Origin: an uncultured Collinsella sp. | GTDB lineage: Bacteria; Actinomycetota; Coriobacteriia; Coriobacteriales; Coriobacteriaceae | Assembly: GCA_900542175.1 (NCBI GenBank) | Contig: UQNC01000012.1 | Coordinates: forward strand, 1 to 43,768 | Length of the DNA: 43,768 bases | Reading direction: 5' to 3' | Shown: positions 7,340-15,504 of the stretch, piece by piece | Layout: each line of letters opens with the position of its first letter | How positions within the stretch are numbered: the first letter of the stretch is position 1 | Notes under the pieces: generated by a model | What the model was told of the DNA's origin: nothing | Seen by the model: the letters and a program-made list of their open reading frames with translations, nothing else | Database searches by the model: none | Made by a program: the position numbers and the translations under genes

Positions 7340-7372
7340 AAAAAGCCCGTCCGATCACATCGGACGGGCCGA
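7340..7372 (-). terminator. Strong rho-independent terminator (minus strand)
   Basis: GCCCGTCCGAT and ATCGGACGGGC form an 11-bp stem with a 3-nt loop. On the minus strand it is followed by TTTTTGG, so it ends a leftward transcript. The only leftward material just to its right is the signal-peptide-like remnant at 7373-7474. Confidence 0.8.
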
Positions 7373-7474
7373 TAACTTGAGATGGGGTGGCCGCGGTGGC
7401 GTAAGCTGGGCCGCCAGCGAGCACGCCGGCAAGGAGTGCGGCGGTCAAGCAAGACGGGGAAGGAGTCTTCTCAT
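7345..7474 (-). pseudogene. Possible remnant of a secreted-protein gene (signal peptide only)
   Basis: On the minus strand an ATG at 7474 follows AAGGAAAC and reads MRRLLPRLA, then TGA. In the neighbouring frame the sequence continues LTAALLAGVLAGGPAYATAA and runs into the terminator at 7340-7372. A positively charged start, a hydrophobic core and an AxA-type end together look like a secretion signal broken by a frameshift, with the mature protein deleted. It could be chance in GC-rich DNA. No homologue was recognised. Confidence 0.3.
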
Positions 7475-7537
7475 GGCAGTTTCCTTAGTTCTTAACCAGT
7501 GGTTCCTGCTGACGCTGGATTATCGACATAATATGCG

Positions 7538-7577
7538 AAAACCGCCGCAAGGGCGTCTGTCCCTTTGCGGCGGTTTT
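7538..7577. terminator. Terminator-like palindrome, GTCTGTCCC-loop copy
   Basis: AAAACCGCCGCAAGGG (7538-7553) pairs with CCCTTTGCGGCGGTTTT (7561-7577). The loop GCGTCTGTCCC matches the other copies, while the stem is GCCGC instead of CACCAC. It is the second of two such hairpins behind the ABC transporter genes. Confidence 0.75.
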
Positions 7578-7593
7578 GACGTTTGCGCAGATA

Positions 7594-7632
7594 AAACCTG
7601 CCAAAATAAACCTGTCCCTTTTTGGTAGGTTT
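7594..7632. terminator. Terminator-like palindrome overlapping the ABC ATPase stop codon
   Basis: AAACCTGCCAAAA (7594-7606) pairs with TTTTGGTAGGTTT (7620-7632) with one G.U pair. The loop AACCTGTCCC again contains the CTGTCCC core. The TAA of the minus-strand ATPase gene lies at its right edge, so it is the first terminator of the ABC operon. Confidence 0.75.
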
Positions 7633-8425
7633 AGCTCAGCAGCATGCGGTCGTTGGCGAGCTCGCCGCCCGAGACCTCCTCGAACTTCTGCAGCAGGTCG
7701 GCTACGGTGAGCGACTTCTTCTCGTCGCCGGCCACGTCGTAGATCACATGGCCCTCGTGCATCATGATCAGACGGTTGCCCAGACGGATAGCGTCATTCA
7801 TGTTGTGCGTAACCATGAGCGTGGTCAGATGGTTTTCGTCGACAATCTCCTCGGTCAGGTTGAGCACCTTAGAGGCCGTCTTGGGGTCGAGGGCCGCCGT
7901 GTGCTCGTCGAGCAGCAGCAGGCGCGGCTTGGTGAGCGTGGCCATCAGCAGGGTGAGTGCCTGGCGCTGGCCGCCCGAGAGCAGGCCGACCTTGGCGTTG
8001 AGGCGCGTGTCCAGACCGAGGTCCAGGCGCTTGAGCAGCTCAACGTACTCGTCCTTCTCGGCCTTGGTGACGCCCCACGAAAGACCGCGACGCTGGCCGC
8101 GGCGCTTGGCGAGGGCCAGGTTTTCGGCAATTTGCATGTCGGCTGCGGTGCCGCGCATGGGGTCCTGGAACACACGGCCCAGGTACTTGGCGCGCTGCGA
8201 CTCGCTCAGACGCGAGATGTCGGTGCCGTCGAGCTCAATAACACCCGAATCAAGCGGATACACGCCGGCGATCATATTGAGCAGCGTGGACTTGCCGGCG
8301 CCGTTGCCGCCAATCACGGTTACAAAGTCGCCATCGTTGAGGGTAAGGTCGACGCCGGTGAGTGCGCGCTTCTCGGTGACGGTGCCCTTGTTAAAGGTCT
8401 TCTTGACGTGCGAGAGCTTAAGCAT
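7631..8425 (-). CDS. ABC transporter ATP-binding protein (amino acid-type importer)
   Basis: A 264-residue ABC ATPase that powers import by the adjoining permease. The Walker A motif is GGNGAGKST (about 39-47), the signature is LLSGGQRQAL and the Walker B is LLLLDEHTAALDP, followed by VTHN with the switch histidine. The DEHTAAL end is typical of ATPases paired with PF04392-type binding proteins (tryptophan/tyrosine-like importers, YcjV/TrpZ style). The ATG at 8425 was chosen because GGGAG lies nine bases upstream; the start overlaps the permease stop by 8 bp. Order on the minus strand is binding protein, permease, ATPase, a complete importer. Confidence 0.9.
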   Translation of the reverse strand: MLKLSHVKKTFNKGTVTEKRALTGVDLTLNDGDFVTVIGGNGAGKSTLLNMIAGVYPLDSGVIELDGTDISRLSESQRAKYLGRVFQDPMRGTAADMQIAENLALAKRRGQRRGLSWGVTKAEKDEYVELLKRLDLGLDTRLNAKVGLLSGGQRQALTLLMATLTKPRLLLLDEHTAALDPKTASKVLNLTEEIVDENHLTTLMVTHNMNDAIRLGNRLIMMHEGHVIYDVAGDEKKSLTVADLLQKFEEVSGGELANDRMLLS

Positions 8426-9341
8426 CTGCCTCATCTCCCTTCGTGTAGGAGCTGCGGAGCTTGTAGCGCTCCCAAACCACGGGCACGCACAGGGCCACGG
8501 CAACGATCACGGCGGAGAGCAGCTTCATGTCGTTGGCGTCCATGCCCAGCTGCAGCACGATGGCGCGGATGAGGAAGTAGACCACGGAGCCAAAGACGGC
8601 AGAGGCAAGACGGACGCTAAACTGCGTCAGACCGCCGGGCAGCAGGCGACCGAGCACCTCGCCGATAACAATGGCGGCAAGACCGATAACGATGGCGCCG
8701 GTGCCCATGCCAATGTCAGCGTACTTCTGGCTCTGGCAGATGAGCGCACCCGAAAGGCCGATAAGGGCGTTGGAGAGCACGAGGGCGATCATCTTGGTGG
8801 AGTTGGTGTTGACGCCCAGGGCGCGGATCATGTATTCGTTGTTGCCGGTGGCACGCAGCGCCGAGCCGATCTCGGTGCCAAAGAACCAGTACAGGATGGC
8901 GACGATGGCCACGGCCAGCACAATGCCCAGGATAATGGCAACAGTGGACTGCGGCAGGCCCGTCATGTGGCTGACGGATGAGAAGATGGTGCCCTTGGCA
9001 AGGATGGGCGTATTGGACTTGCCCATGATGCGTAGGTTGATGGACCACAGGCTGATCTGGGTGAGGATTCCGGCGAGGATTGCGGGAATCTCAAAGACGG
9101 TGGTCAAGATGCCCGTGACGGCGCCCGCGATGGCGCCGGCGCACATGCCGGCCAGCACGGCGAGCAAGGGGTCAACGTTATTGTTGACGATGAGCACGGC
9201 GCAGACACAGCCGCCGAGGGCAAAGCTGCCGTCGCAGGTCATATCGGGGATGTCGAGCAGACGGAACGTGATAAACACGCCAAGCACCATGATGCCCCAG
9301 AGGACGCCCTGCGAAACGGCGCCCTGCAATGCAATGAGCAT
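8418..9341 (-). CDS. ABC transporter permease (PF02653-like)
   Basis: A 307-residue polytopic membrane protein with about eight to nine hydrophobic helices. It starts VSQGVLWGIMVLGVFITFR and contains LDIPDMTCDGSFALGG, the conserved block of permeases working with ABC_sub_bind lipoproteins. Further along, GEVLGRLLPGG is the coupling region contacting the ATPase. The start at 9341 has an AGGAGGT Shine-Dalgarno. The protein forms the transmembrane channel for a small organic solute. The related trpXYZ systems carry aromatic amino acids; the substrate here is inferred only by family. Confidence 0.88.
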   Translation of the reverse strand: MLIALQGAVSQGVLWGIMVLGVFITFRLLDIPDMTCDGSFALGGCVCAVLIVNNNVDPLLAVLAGMCAGAIAGAVTGILTTVFEIPAILAGILTQISLWSINLRIMGKSNTPILAKGTIFSSVSHMTGLPQSTVAIILGIVLAVAIVAILYWFFGTEIGSALRATGNNEYMIRALGVNTNSTKMIALVLSNALIGLSGALICQSQKYADIGMGTGAIVIGLAAIVIGEVLGRLLPGGLTQFSVRLASAVFGSVVYFLIRAIVLQLGMDANDMKLLSAVIVAVALCVPVVWERYKLRSSYTKGDEADA

Positions 9342-9445
9342 GCTTCATACCTCCTAGGATAGGGTGGACACGTGATTTTCCATAATAGCGGTACCAATGC
9401 ATAAAAGAGCGGCGGACGGATGTTTTGTCTCATCTGAAACAAGCA

Positions 9446-9474
9446 GGGCGAACGCCGGTCTTTAGCGTTCGCCC
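9446..9474 (-). terminator. Hairpin between binding-protein and permease genes
   Basis: GGGCGAACGC (9446-9455) and GCGTTCGCCC (9465-9474) form a perfect 10-bp stem with a 9-nt loop. No T-run follows directly on the minus strand. It may stabilise or partially end the abundant lipoprotein message before the permease gene, a usual pattern in importer operons. Confidence 0.5.
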
Positions 9475-9545
9475 CAAGGACTCAGATATTGAATAACGCG
9501 GCTGTGACGCGCGTGCGGGCCCTAGACGCGTTCCCGCGCATGGCG

Positions 9546-10526
9546 CTACTCGTCCAGAGCGGAAAGGTCGATGCCTAGGGCCTCGGCCATCTCGTCGTTC
9601 TTGAAGACGACCAGGTCCTTGCTCGAGAGGTGCTTGATCGGCATATCCTCGGGCTTGGCCTCGCCCTTCAGGATCTTAACGGCCATCTCGCCTGCAGCGT
9701 AGCCCAGGTCCTCGTAGTTGATGGAGAGGGTGAACAGGCCGCCGGCCGTGCACATGCCCTCCTCGCCGGTCACGAAGGGGAGCTTGTTCTCCTTGCAGAT
9801 CTGGCCGACCTGCGAAGCACCCGCGGCGATGGTGTTGTCAGTGGGGGAGTAGAGTGCGTCGACCTTGCCCACGGCGGACTCGACGACGGACTGAATCTCG
9901 TTGGAGCTCGAGACGGTGAAGTCGGTGTACTCCAGGCCAAGCTTGTCGAGTTCCTTCTTGGCGGCCTTGATTTGGACGTCGGAGTTGGACTCGGCGGTGC
10001 AGTAGAGCAGGCCGACCTTCTTAACGTCGGGCAGGACCTTCTGCATCATCTCGAGCTGCTCGGCGACCGGGGTGAGGTCGGAGGCGCCGGTGACGTTGGT
10101 GCCGGGCTTGTCGTTGTCCTGGACCAGGCCGGAGGCGGCGTAGTCGGTGATGGCACAGCCAACGATGGGGATATCAGCGGTGGCGCCGGCGGCAGCCTGC
10201 GCGGCGGGCGTAGCGATGGCATAGATCAGGTCGACGCCATCGCCCACAAACTTGTCGGCGATGGACTTACACGTGGACTGGTCGTTCTGGGCGTTCTTCT
10301 GATCGATCTTGACCTTAAGACCGCTCTCCTTGATGGCCTTGACAAAGCCATCGTTGGCGGCGTCGAGTGCGGAGTGCTCGGTGAGCTGCAGAACGCCGAT
10401 GGTGTAGTCGGAACCGGCGGCAGCAGAGCCGGAACCAGAGTTGCCGCCGCATCCGGCGAGCGGGGCGAGCGCGAGCAGGCCGGCGGAGACCAGAAGGCTC
10501 CTGCGGCTGATGGTGATGTCCTTCAT
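9546..10526 (-). CDS. ABC transporter substrate-binding lipoprotein (PF04392 family)
   Basis: A 326-residue exported lipoprotein. The N-terminus has RRSLLVSAGLLALAPLAGC, a signal peptide with lipobox LAGC and possible twin-arginine character (SRRS). The mature part starts with a Gly/Ser linker and then YTIGVLQLTEHSALDAANDG, the hallmark of ABC_sub_bind proteins that capture tryptophan, tyrosine or similar ligands. Later blocks AIATPAAQAA, PTDNTIAAG and YEDLGYAAGEMAVKIL also fit. The ATG at 10526 was chosen because GGGGGTAA lies just upstream. It is the first gene of the importer operon and has its own promoter-like sequences. Confidence 0.92.
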   Translation of the reverse strand: MKDITISRRSLLVSAGLLALAPLAGCGGNSGSGSAAAGSDYTIGVLQLTEHSALDAANDGFVKAIKESGLKVKIDQKNAQNDQSTCKSIADKFVGDGVDLIYAIATPAAQAAAGATADIPIVGCAITDYAASGLVQDNDKPGTNVTGASDLTPVAEQLEMMQKVLPDVKKVGLLYCTAESNSDVQIKAAKKELDKLGLEYTDFTVSSSNEIQSVVESAVGKVDALYSPTDNTIAAGASQVGQICKENKLPFVTGEEGMCTAGGLFTLSINYEDLGYAAGEMAVKILKGEAKPEDMPIKHLSSKDLVVFKNDEMAEALGIDLSALDE

Positions 10527-10581
10527 ATCATTACCCCCAGTATAAAAATGGCTGGAAACACTGCACTGGGACAAAGTGCAA

Positions 10582-10616
10582 GTGGGACTATAGTAGCGCT
10601 GATGTCCATTTTTACA
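10582..10616 (-). promoter_or_regulatory. Probable promoter of the ABC importer operon
   Basis: Read on the minus strand, TTGTAA is followed after 16 bp by TACTAT (or after 19 bp by TATAGT). The site is about 60-90 bp upstream of the binding-protein start. Typical housekeeping-type boxes, moderate match. Confidence 0.4.
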
Positions 10617-10686
10617 ACAGCCTGGCGGGTTTTTTAATACAGAATCGGATGGGCGGTACGGGTAGTCGAATGGGCGGCGGAGGGTC

Positions 10687-11472
10687 TTATGCGGCGGAGG
10701 AGGCGTCGTCCTCGTCCAGGGCGGCGAAGAGCTTCTTGCCGTCGAGGAGACGTGTGGTGACGTTTCTCATTCGGCCGATCTCTACGGTACGCAACGTGTC
10801 ATCGGCGCCTCGCGCGTCATAGACCGTTCCCAGCACATACGAGATGCCGTCTCGTTGCTTGATGGCAAAGGGCCGGAGTGTCATCCGCGCCACTTCGACC
10901 TCTCCGCGTGCCGTGACACTCGAAATATCAAAACTCACCGTGGTTCCGTGGTCGATGGCCTGCTCGATGAGCTCGCAGGCATCGATGCGCTTGACGGGCG
11001 TGCGTGTGGCCTTGGTGGATTTGCCGTCTGCGCTTGGAGCAGGCTCGGGCGCATCGAGGTAGCCGCGAACGTCGGCACTCGCCATGGCAACCAGGTGCTG
11101 CGCCATGCTTTTTCGAATGGCGATGGGTGTAGAGCGGTTGCGCATGACCATGCCGTGGAGCCGGATGATCTCTTCGTCGGTGAGCGGACGGGTCAAGAGC
11201 CGATACCCCACGCCGCGCTTGTACTCAATTTCGTATCCGGCATGGCGAAGCGCGGAGATGGCGGTGTAGATGCTGCGCCGCGCCGCCGAGATGGGCATGC
11301 GGGCGGGGTCGTCGGGATGGGCGAGGCACCGGATCAACTCATCGGAAAGCATGGCCTTGTCCTCGCCGGTGTTTTCGCTTAATAGTTGCAGGATGCGAAC
11401 GGCGCGATAGGCTGCCATCGAGGCGGCGCCCCTCGTCGTGGTGTCGTAGGTTTCAACAGCGGCTTCGGTCAT
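10687..11472 (-). CDS. Helix-turn-helix/WYL-domain transcriptional regulator
   Basis: A 261-residue DNA-binding protein. The N-terminal ~95 residues form a winged helix of the HTH_11 type (AYRAVRILQLLSENT, SARRSIYTAISALRHAGYEI, EYKRGVGYRL). The C-terminal half matches the WYL ligand-sensing domain in layout, with MTLRPFAIKQRDGISYVLG in the place of the WYL core. The ATG at 11472 has AAAGGA ten bases upstream; a GTG at 11481 is possible but too close to that site. It lies just upstream of the importer in the same orientation, so it may control it. WYL proteins usually sense nucleic-acid-type or small ligands. Confidence 0.82.
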   Translation of the reverse strand: MTEAAVETYDTTTRGAASMAAYRAVRILQLLSENTGEDKAMLSDELIRCLAHPDDPARMPISAARRSIYTAISALRHAGYEIEYKRGVGYRLLTRPLTDEEIIRLHGMVMRNRSTPIAIRKSMAQHLVAMASADVRGYLDAPEPAPSADGKSTKATRTPVKRIDACELIEQAIDHGTTVSFDISSVTARGEVEVARMTLRPFAIKQRDGISYVLGTVYDARGADDTLRTVEIGRMRNVTTRLLDGKKLFAALDEDDASSAA

Positions 11473-11589
11473 GGTGCCCACGTCCTTTCCGTTTTGGGTG
11501 GCGACGGTATGGAGCCTAGGACGTGGGGCTTTCCCAGGGGCGCAGGGCGCTCTGGGCGGTCGGTAGTCGTCGGCAAACGGCGGGTCGAG

Positions 11590-11652
11590 TTTTCAACAGC
11601 CCTGCTCAACTGACCAAAAACTTGCCAAAAGCTTGACGGATGCTGTTGAAAA
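11590..11652. repeat. Inverted repeat between the WYL gene and asnS
   Basis: TTTTCAACAGC (11590-11600) and GCTGTTGAAAA (11642-11652) are perfect 11-bp inverted repeats 41 bp apart. The right arm merges with the T-run of the asnS terminator. It may be an operator pair for the WYL gene or part of a larger structure. Confidence 0.5.
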
Positions 11653-11680
11653 AAGCGCCCCTCGGCTTGCCGAGAGGCGC
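11649..11680 (-). terminator. asnS rho-independent terminator
   Basis: On the minus strand GCGCCTCTCGG pairs with CCGAGGGGCGC (one mismatch), followed by TTTTTT (11654-11649). It lies about 40 bp behind the asnS stop. Confidence 0.85.
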
Positions 11681-11721
11681 TGGCGTGATGCGCTGGAACG
11701 TGTTTGGTGGCGCTGTGGCGA

Positions 11722-13128
11722 TTAGAAGTCGGCGTTGCCCACGGTGCGCGGGTGCGGCAGGACGTCGCGGATGTTGCCCACGCCGGTCAGATACATGACC
11801 AAGCGCTCGAAGCCCAGACCGTAGCCGGCGTGCTTGCAGGAACCGTAGCGGCGCAGGTCAAGGTAGTACTTGTACTGCTCGGGATTCATGCCCAGGTCCT
11901 TGATGCGGGCCTCGAGCAGATCCAGGCGCTCCTCGCGCTGGGAGCCGCCGATAATCTCGCCGATACCCGGCACCAGGCAGTCGGCGGCGGCGACGGTCTT
12001 GCCGTCCTCGTTCATGCGCATGTAGAACGCCTTGATCTCGGCCGGGTAGTCGGTTACGAAGGTCGGGCGCTTAAAGTGCTCCTCGGTCAGGAAACGCTCG
12101 TGCTCGGTTTGCAGGTCGATGCCCCAGCTCACGGGATAGTCAAACTTGTGACCGGCGGCGACGGCCTGCTCCAGGATTTCGACGGCCTCGGTGTAGGTAA
12201 CGCGGGCAAAGTCGGAGTTTGCCACGTGGTCTAGGCGCTCGAGCAGACCCTTGTCCACAAACTTGTTGAGCATATTGAGCTCGTCGGGGCAGGTGGCCAT
12301 AACGTCCTTAAGGACGTACTTGAGCATGGCCTCGGCGTTATCCATGTAGTCGTTCAGGTCGGCAAAGGCCATCTCGGGCTCGATCATCCAAAACTCGGCG
12401 GCGTGGCGCGTGGTGTTGGAGTTTTCGGCGCGGAAGGTGGGGCCAAAGGTGTACACGTCGCCAAAGGCCATGGCAAAGTTCTCGGCATTGAGCTGGCCGG
12501 ACACGGTAAGGCTCGCGTGCTTGCCAAAGAAGTCCTGGCTCCAGTCGACCTCGCCGGACTCGGTGAGGGGCGGATTTTTGGGGTCGAGCGTGGTCACGCG
12601 GAACATCTCGCCGGCGCCCTCGCAGTCACTCGTGGTGATGATGGGGGTGTTGACGTAGACAAAGCCCTGCTCCTGGAAGAAGCGGTGGATGGCGGCAGCC
12701 GCGACAGAACGGATGCGGAACACGGCGCGGAACAGGTTGGTGCGCGGGCGCAGGTGCTGCTGGGTGCGCAGGAACTCGACGGTTGCGCGCTTCTTCTGCA
12801 GCGGGTAATCCGGGGCGCTGACGCCCTCGACCTCGATGGAGGTGGCAGAAAGCTCGAAGGGCTGGGGCGCATCGGGGGTCAGCTTGACGGTGCCGGTGCA
12901 AATGAGTGCGGCCGAGACGTTTTGATGGGCGATCTCGTCGTAGTTGTCGAGTGCCTCGCGGTTCATGACGACCTGCAGGTCGCGGAAGCAGCTGCCGTCG
13001 TTGAGCGTAACAAAGCCAAAGTTCTTCATGTCGCGGATGGACTTGACCCAGCCGGCGACGGTGACGGTCTGGCCGCCAAGCGACTCGGCATCGGCGTAAA
13101 GCTGCGCGATTTTGGTGCGGTTCACGTA
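11722..13128 (-). CDS. asnS: Asparaginyl-tRNA synthetase
   Basis: A class II synthetase charging tRNA-Asn. The N-terminal OB-fold anticodon-binding domain is at ~20-110 (VTVAGWVKSIRDMKNFGFVT). The catalytic domain follows, with motif 2 around TFRAENSNTTRHAAEFWMIE and motif 3 GYGLGFERLVMYLTG near the C-terminus. The ending DVLPHPRTVGNADF resembles the DxxPFPR motif of AsnRS; Asn-type residues separate it from AspRS. With a GTG start at 13128 the protein is 468 residues, the usual length. The GTG is preceded by GGGAGGA at short spacing; an in-frame ATG at 13137 lies inside that site and is less likely. It appears to be a single-gene unit with a strong terminator. Confidence 0.95.
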   Translation of the reverse strand, partial: YVNRTKIAQLYADAESLGGQTVTVAGWVKSIRDMKNFGFVTLNDGSCFRDLQVVMNREALDNYDEIAHQNVSAALICTGTVKLTPDAPQPFELSATSIEVEGVSAPDYPLQKKRATVEFLRTQQHLRPRTNLFRAVFRIRSVAAAAIHRFFQEQGFVYVNTPIITTSDCEGAGEMFRVTTLDPKNPPLTESGEVDWSQDFFGKHASLTVSGQLNAENFAMAFGDVYTFGPTFRAENSNTTRHAAEFWMIEPEMAFADLNDYMDNAEAMLKYVLKDVMATCPDELNMLNKFVDKGLLERLDHVANSDFARVTYTEAVEILEQAVAAGHKFDYPVSWGIDLQTEHERFLTEEHFKRPTFVTDYPAEIKAFYMRMNEDGKTVAAADCLVPGIGEIIGGSQREERLDLLEARIKDLGMNPEQYKYYLDLRRYGSCKHAGYGLGFERLVMYLTGVGNIRDVLPHPRTVGNADF

Positions 13129-13233
13129 TCCTCCCATAACGGTTGAATGATAGTTATCCATATAGTTCGATATTCTAGCAGCTCGGCTCATTTGGGCTAT
13201 ACAGATAAGGCATTGGCGGGATGGTTTTTCAAA

Positions 13234-13272
13234 CGAAAAGCGCCCACGGCAAATGCTCGTGGGCGCTTTTCG
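13234..13272. terminator. Bidirectional terminator between EIIA and asnS
   Basis: CGAAAAGCGCCCACG (13234-13248) and CGTGGGCGCTTTTCG (13258-13272) form a perfect 15-bp stem with A- and T-rich ends. It lies directly downstream of the minus-strand EIIA gene. Confidence 0.85.
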
Positions 13273-13305
13273 TGTTGCCTTTTGGCTGTGTGGCGCGGGG
13301 CCTGG

Positions 13306-13869
13306 CTACTTGGTCTTGGCTACCAGCAGCGGGTCGCCCAGCTTGACGAGCGGGTTGCCGCCGATAAGCGTTCCGGACTCGCCGACATGGTCGATGCTCT
13401 TAAGACGATCGAGCTCGGAGATGATGACGGTCACGATGTCCTCGTGGCCGGCGGCCTTGATGGCCTCGCGATCGAAGCTGATGAGCGGCTGGCCGGCCTT
13501 GACCGTGTCACCCATCTCGACAAAGCGGGCAAAACCCTTGCCGTTCATTTCCACGGTGCCCAGGCCAACATGGATGAACACGCGAAGACCGTCCTCGGTG
13601 ATCATGCCGATGGAGTGGTTGGTGACGGTGGTGGCGCCGATACGGCCGTTAGCGGGGGCGTAAATGGTGCCGGTAATGGGCTCGATGCCGTAGCCCTGGC
13701 CGAGCATGCCCGAGGCGATGGTCTCGTCGGGAACCTCACTCAGATTGACGAGCACGCCGTTGACAGGAGCGTAGATGACGCCTTCGCGGGTGGCGAAGCT
13801 TGCTGCGGGCGGAACGGACGCCTCGCCCGACGAAGTGAACGTGGACTTGAGCGAATCGAGCAGACCCAT
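13306..13869 (-). CDS. PTS glucose-type EIIA component, stand-alone
   Basis: A 187-residue EIIA of the glucose family (Crr-like), which takes phosphate from HPr and hands it to EIIB domains. The phospho-acceptor is His100 in VFIHVGLGTVEMNGKGF; the assisting His is His85 in TNHSIGM. Other blocks are IYAPVNGVLVNLSEVPDE and SGMLGQGYGIEP. The start at 13869 has GGAGGC; the frame is open further upstream without a better site. Both PTS permeases in this window (18.2 and 27.9 kb) lack an EIIA, so this protein may supply them. It may also carry regulatory roles as Crr does elsewhere; that is inference. Confidence 0.93.
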   Translation of the reverse strand: MGLLDSLKSTFTSSGEASVPPAASFATREGVIYAPVNGVLVNLSEVPDETIASGMLGQGYGIEPITGTIYAPANGRIGATTVTNHSIGMITEDGLRVFIHVGLGTVEMNGKGFARFVEMGDTVKAGQPLISFDREAIKAAGHEDIVTVIISELDRLKSIDHVGESGTLIGGNPLVKLGDPLLVAKTK

Positions 13870-14115
13870 AGATGCCTCCAACGTATCAGGCGCGCATGTT
13901 GCACGCGTGTGGTTTGCCGGAAACGTTTCGTACGTGTTTCCCAGCACGGTCAGCGCTCCTATTTTACGCTGTCCAACGATACCTCTGAACAGCGATTTTG
14001 TGATATATCAGTTGAAGGCCAACTTATTGCGGGGGTGTTTCTGCGCCGCGGGCTCAAGTGGGGTACGCTAAGGTGCGAAAAACGAGTGCGCACGAATCGC
14101 ACGGAGGGAGCACCT

Positions 14116-15015
14116 ATGATTATTGAGAACCATGCGCTGTGGGGCGAGGAGCCTACCGAGGATTATCCGGCGACGTTTACGTATCTGGGTGCCGAGCCGC
14201 TGCCCGACAAGCCCAATGGCCGCCGCCCCGCGGTGATCATCTGCGGCGGAGGCGGGTTTACGCATATCGCTCCGCACGAGCAGGACCCGGTGGCGTTTGC
14301 GTTTTTGGACCGCGGCTACCAGGCCTTTGTGCTCAACTATGTGACGAGCGCCACGGGCGACGTGAGCTTTCCGCACCCGCAGGCGGACCTCGCCAAGATG
14401 GTCGCTACCGTGCGCGCCAACGCCGACGAGTGGCATGTCGATCCCAAGCGCGTGTGCATCGTGGGTTTCTCGGCGGGCGGCATGATCTGCGCCTCGTTGG
14501 CAGCGCAGTGGAAGACCGGACCTTTCGCGGGCCTTGCCGGGGCTCGTCCGGAGGATATTCGTCCCGACGCCGTGGTGCTGGGCTATCCGTTGCTCGACCT
14601 TGACTATGTGCGCGATATGCAGACGCGCGACCCGCGCATCGACCTGCGCGTGCCCAAGACGGGTGGCAAGACGGGGCGCGATTTGCTCAACGACTATCTG
14701 TCGATGGTGACGGGCGGCGAGGCGACCGATGAGCACCTGGCCGACATTTGCCCTACCACGCACGTTTCGCGCCAGATGCCCCCGACCTTTGTGTGGGGCG
14801 TTTCGGACGACAAGACGGCGCCGATTGCGCAGGTCTATCCGTTTGCGCAGCGCATGGCCGAGGAAGGGGTCGCATGCGAGATACACGTCTTTGACCAGGG
14901 TGGCCACGGCCTTTCGCTCGGCAACGCCAATACCGCGATCGACAACGAGGACAAGCAAGTGGCAGTCCGTCCTTGGATCCGCCTGGCCTTCCGCTTCCTG
15001 GAGCGCCATATGTAA
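14116..15015 (+). CDS. Alpha/beta-hydrolase, probable carbohydrate esterase
   Basis: A 299-residue serine hydrolase. It shows the oxyanion-hole block CGGGGFTH (~43-50), the nucleophile elbow GFSAGG with Ser119, an Asp in VSDDKTAP (~236) and a His in DQGGHGLSLG (~268), a complete triad. The layout matches BD-FAE/AXE-type esterases that remove acetyl or feruloyl groups from plant polysaccharides; actual substrate unknown. No signal peptide, so it acts in the cytoplasm. The ATG at 14116 follows GGAGGGAGCACCT. It is divergent from the EIIA gene, and a small gene follows after 47 bp. Confidence 0.85.
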   Translation: MIIENHALWGEEPTEDYPATFTYLGAEPLPDKPNGRRPAVIICGGGGFTHIAPHEQDPVAFAFLDRGYQAFVLNYVTSATGDVSFPHPQADLAKMVATVRANADEWHVDPKRVCIVGFSAGGMICASLAAQWKTGPFAGLAGARPEDIRPDAVVLGYPLLDLDYVRDMQTRDPRIDLRVPKTGGKTGRDLLNDYLSMVTGGEATDEHLADICPTTHVSRQMPPTFVWGVSDDKTAPIAQVYPFAQRMAEEGVACEIHVFDQGGHGLSLGNANTAIDNEDKQVAVRPWIRLAFRFLERHM

Positions 15016-15062
15016 AAGTAGACTACTTGCCCGTTTCAAAAAGTCTGCTTAGAGGAGGAGCC

Positions 15063-15383
15063 ATGCTTGAGGGTACGTATGTGGTTTTGGCCCAGACGCC
15101 GGTGGGGAGCAAACGCGGCGAGGTGACGTTTTCACATGGGGTGAACGGCGCGCTCAGGGCAGTACTAAACGTCAGGGGTCTCAATATCGCTCTCTCGGGT
15201 GCCCGCGCTGAGGGCGATTTCTTTGAGTTCTCGGGCACTATCTCCCACGTCTTGATGGGCAAGGCGCCCTTTACATGCACGGGGTCGGTTGAGGGTGATC
15301 GACTCACTGCTACCGCGCGGTCGGGTTCCATTTCGATCTCGCTGAGCGGTATGCGCAAAGAGCTTTCGGGGCGCACCGCATAA
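15063..15383 (+). CDS. Uncharacterised small beta-rich protein
   Basis: A 106-residue protein starting at ATG 15063 behind AGAGGAGGAG. It has alternating hydrophobic and polar residues (GEVTFSHGVNGALRAVLNV, DFFEFSGTISH, LTATARSGSISISLSG) that suggest an all-beta barrel or sandwich, without a signal peptide or membrane segment. Family not recognised. The gene follows the esterase closely and in the same orientation, so they probably share a transcript. Function unknown. Confidence 0.7.
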   Translation: MLEGTYVVLAQTPVGSKRGEVTFSHGVNGALRAVLNVRGLNIALSGARAEGDFFEFSGTISHVLMGKAPFTCTGSVEGDRLTATARSGSISISLSGMRKELSGRTA

Positions 15384-15417
15384 AGTTTGCGCAGGTAAAC
15401 ATCGGTATTTGACTTTA

Positions 15418-15504
15418 TATAATAGTTCAGAGCGCTATCATTTGTCGTTACGAGTTGGTTAGCCCCGGTAAACGGTTAACCGCGTCTAACGAAAGGATGA
15501 GCGC
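15418..15504 (+). promoter_or_regulatory. Upstream region of feoAB: -10 box and possible operator
   Basis: A perfect -10 TATAAT lies at 15418-15423, with no good -35 at 17 bp. Downstream are two GGTTA-type elements, GGTTAGCC and GGTTAACC, separated by a short spacer. They could be an iron-regulator (DtxR/Fur-like) operator, but the match is too loose to name one. Confidence 0.35.

Noticed and set aside
13129..13230. T-box or riboswitch upstream of asnS
   Set aside because: No T-box core motif or long leader was found between the promoter-like sequence and the start.
13147..14115. Long plus-strand extension upstream of the esterase ATG
   Set aside because: The extension is antisense to the EIIA gene; the real start at 14116 has a strong Shine-Dalgarno sequence.
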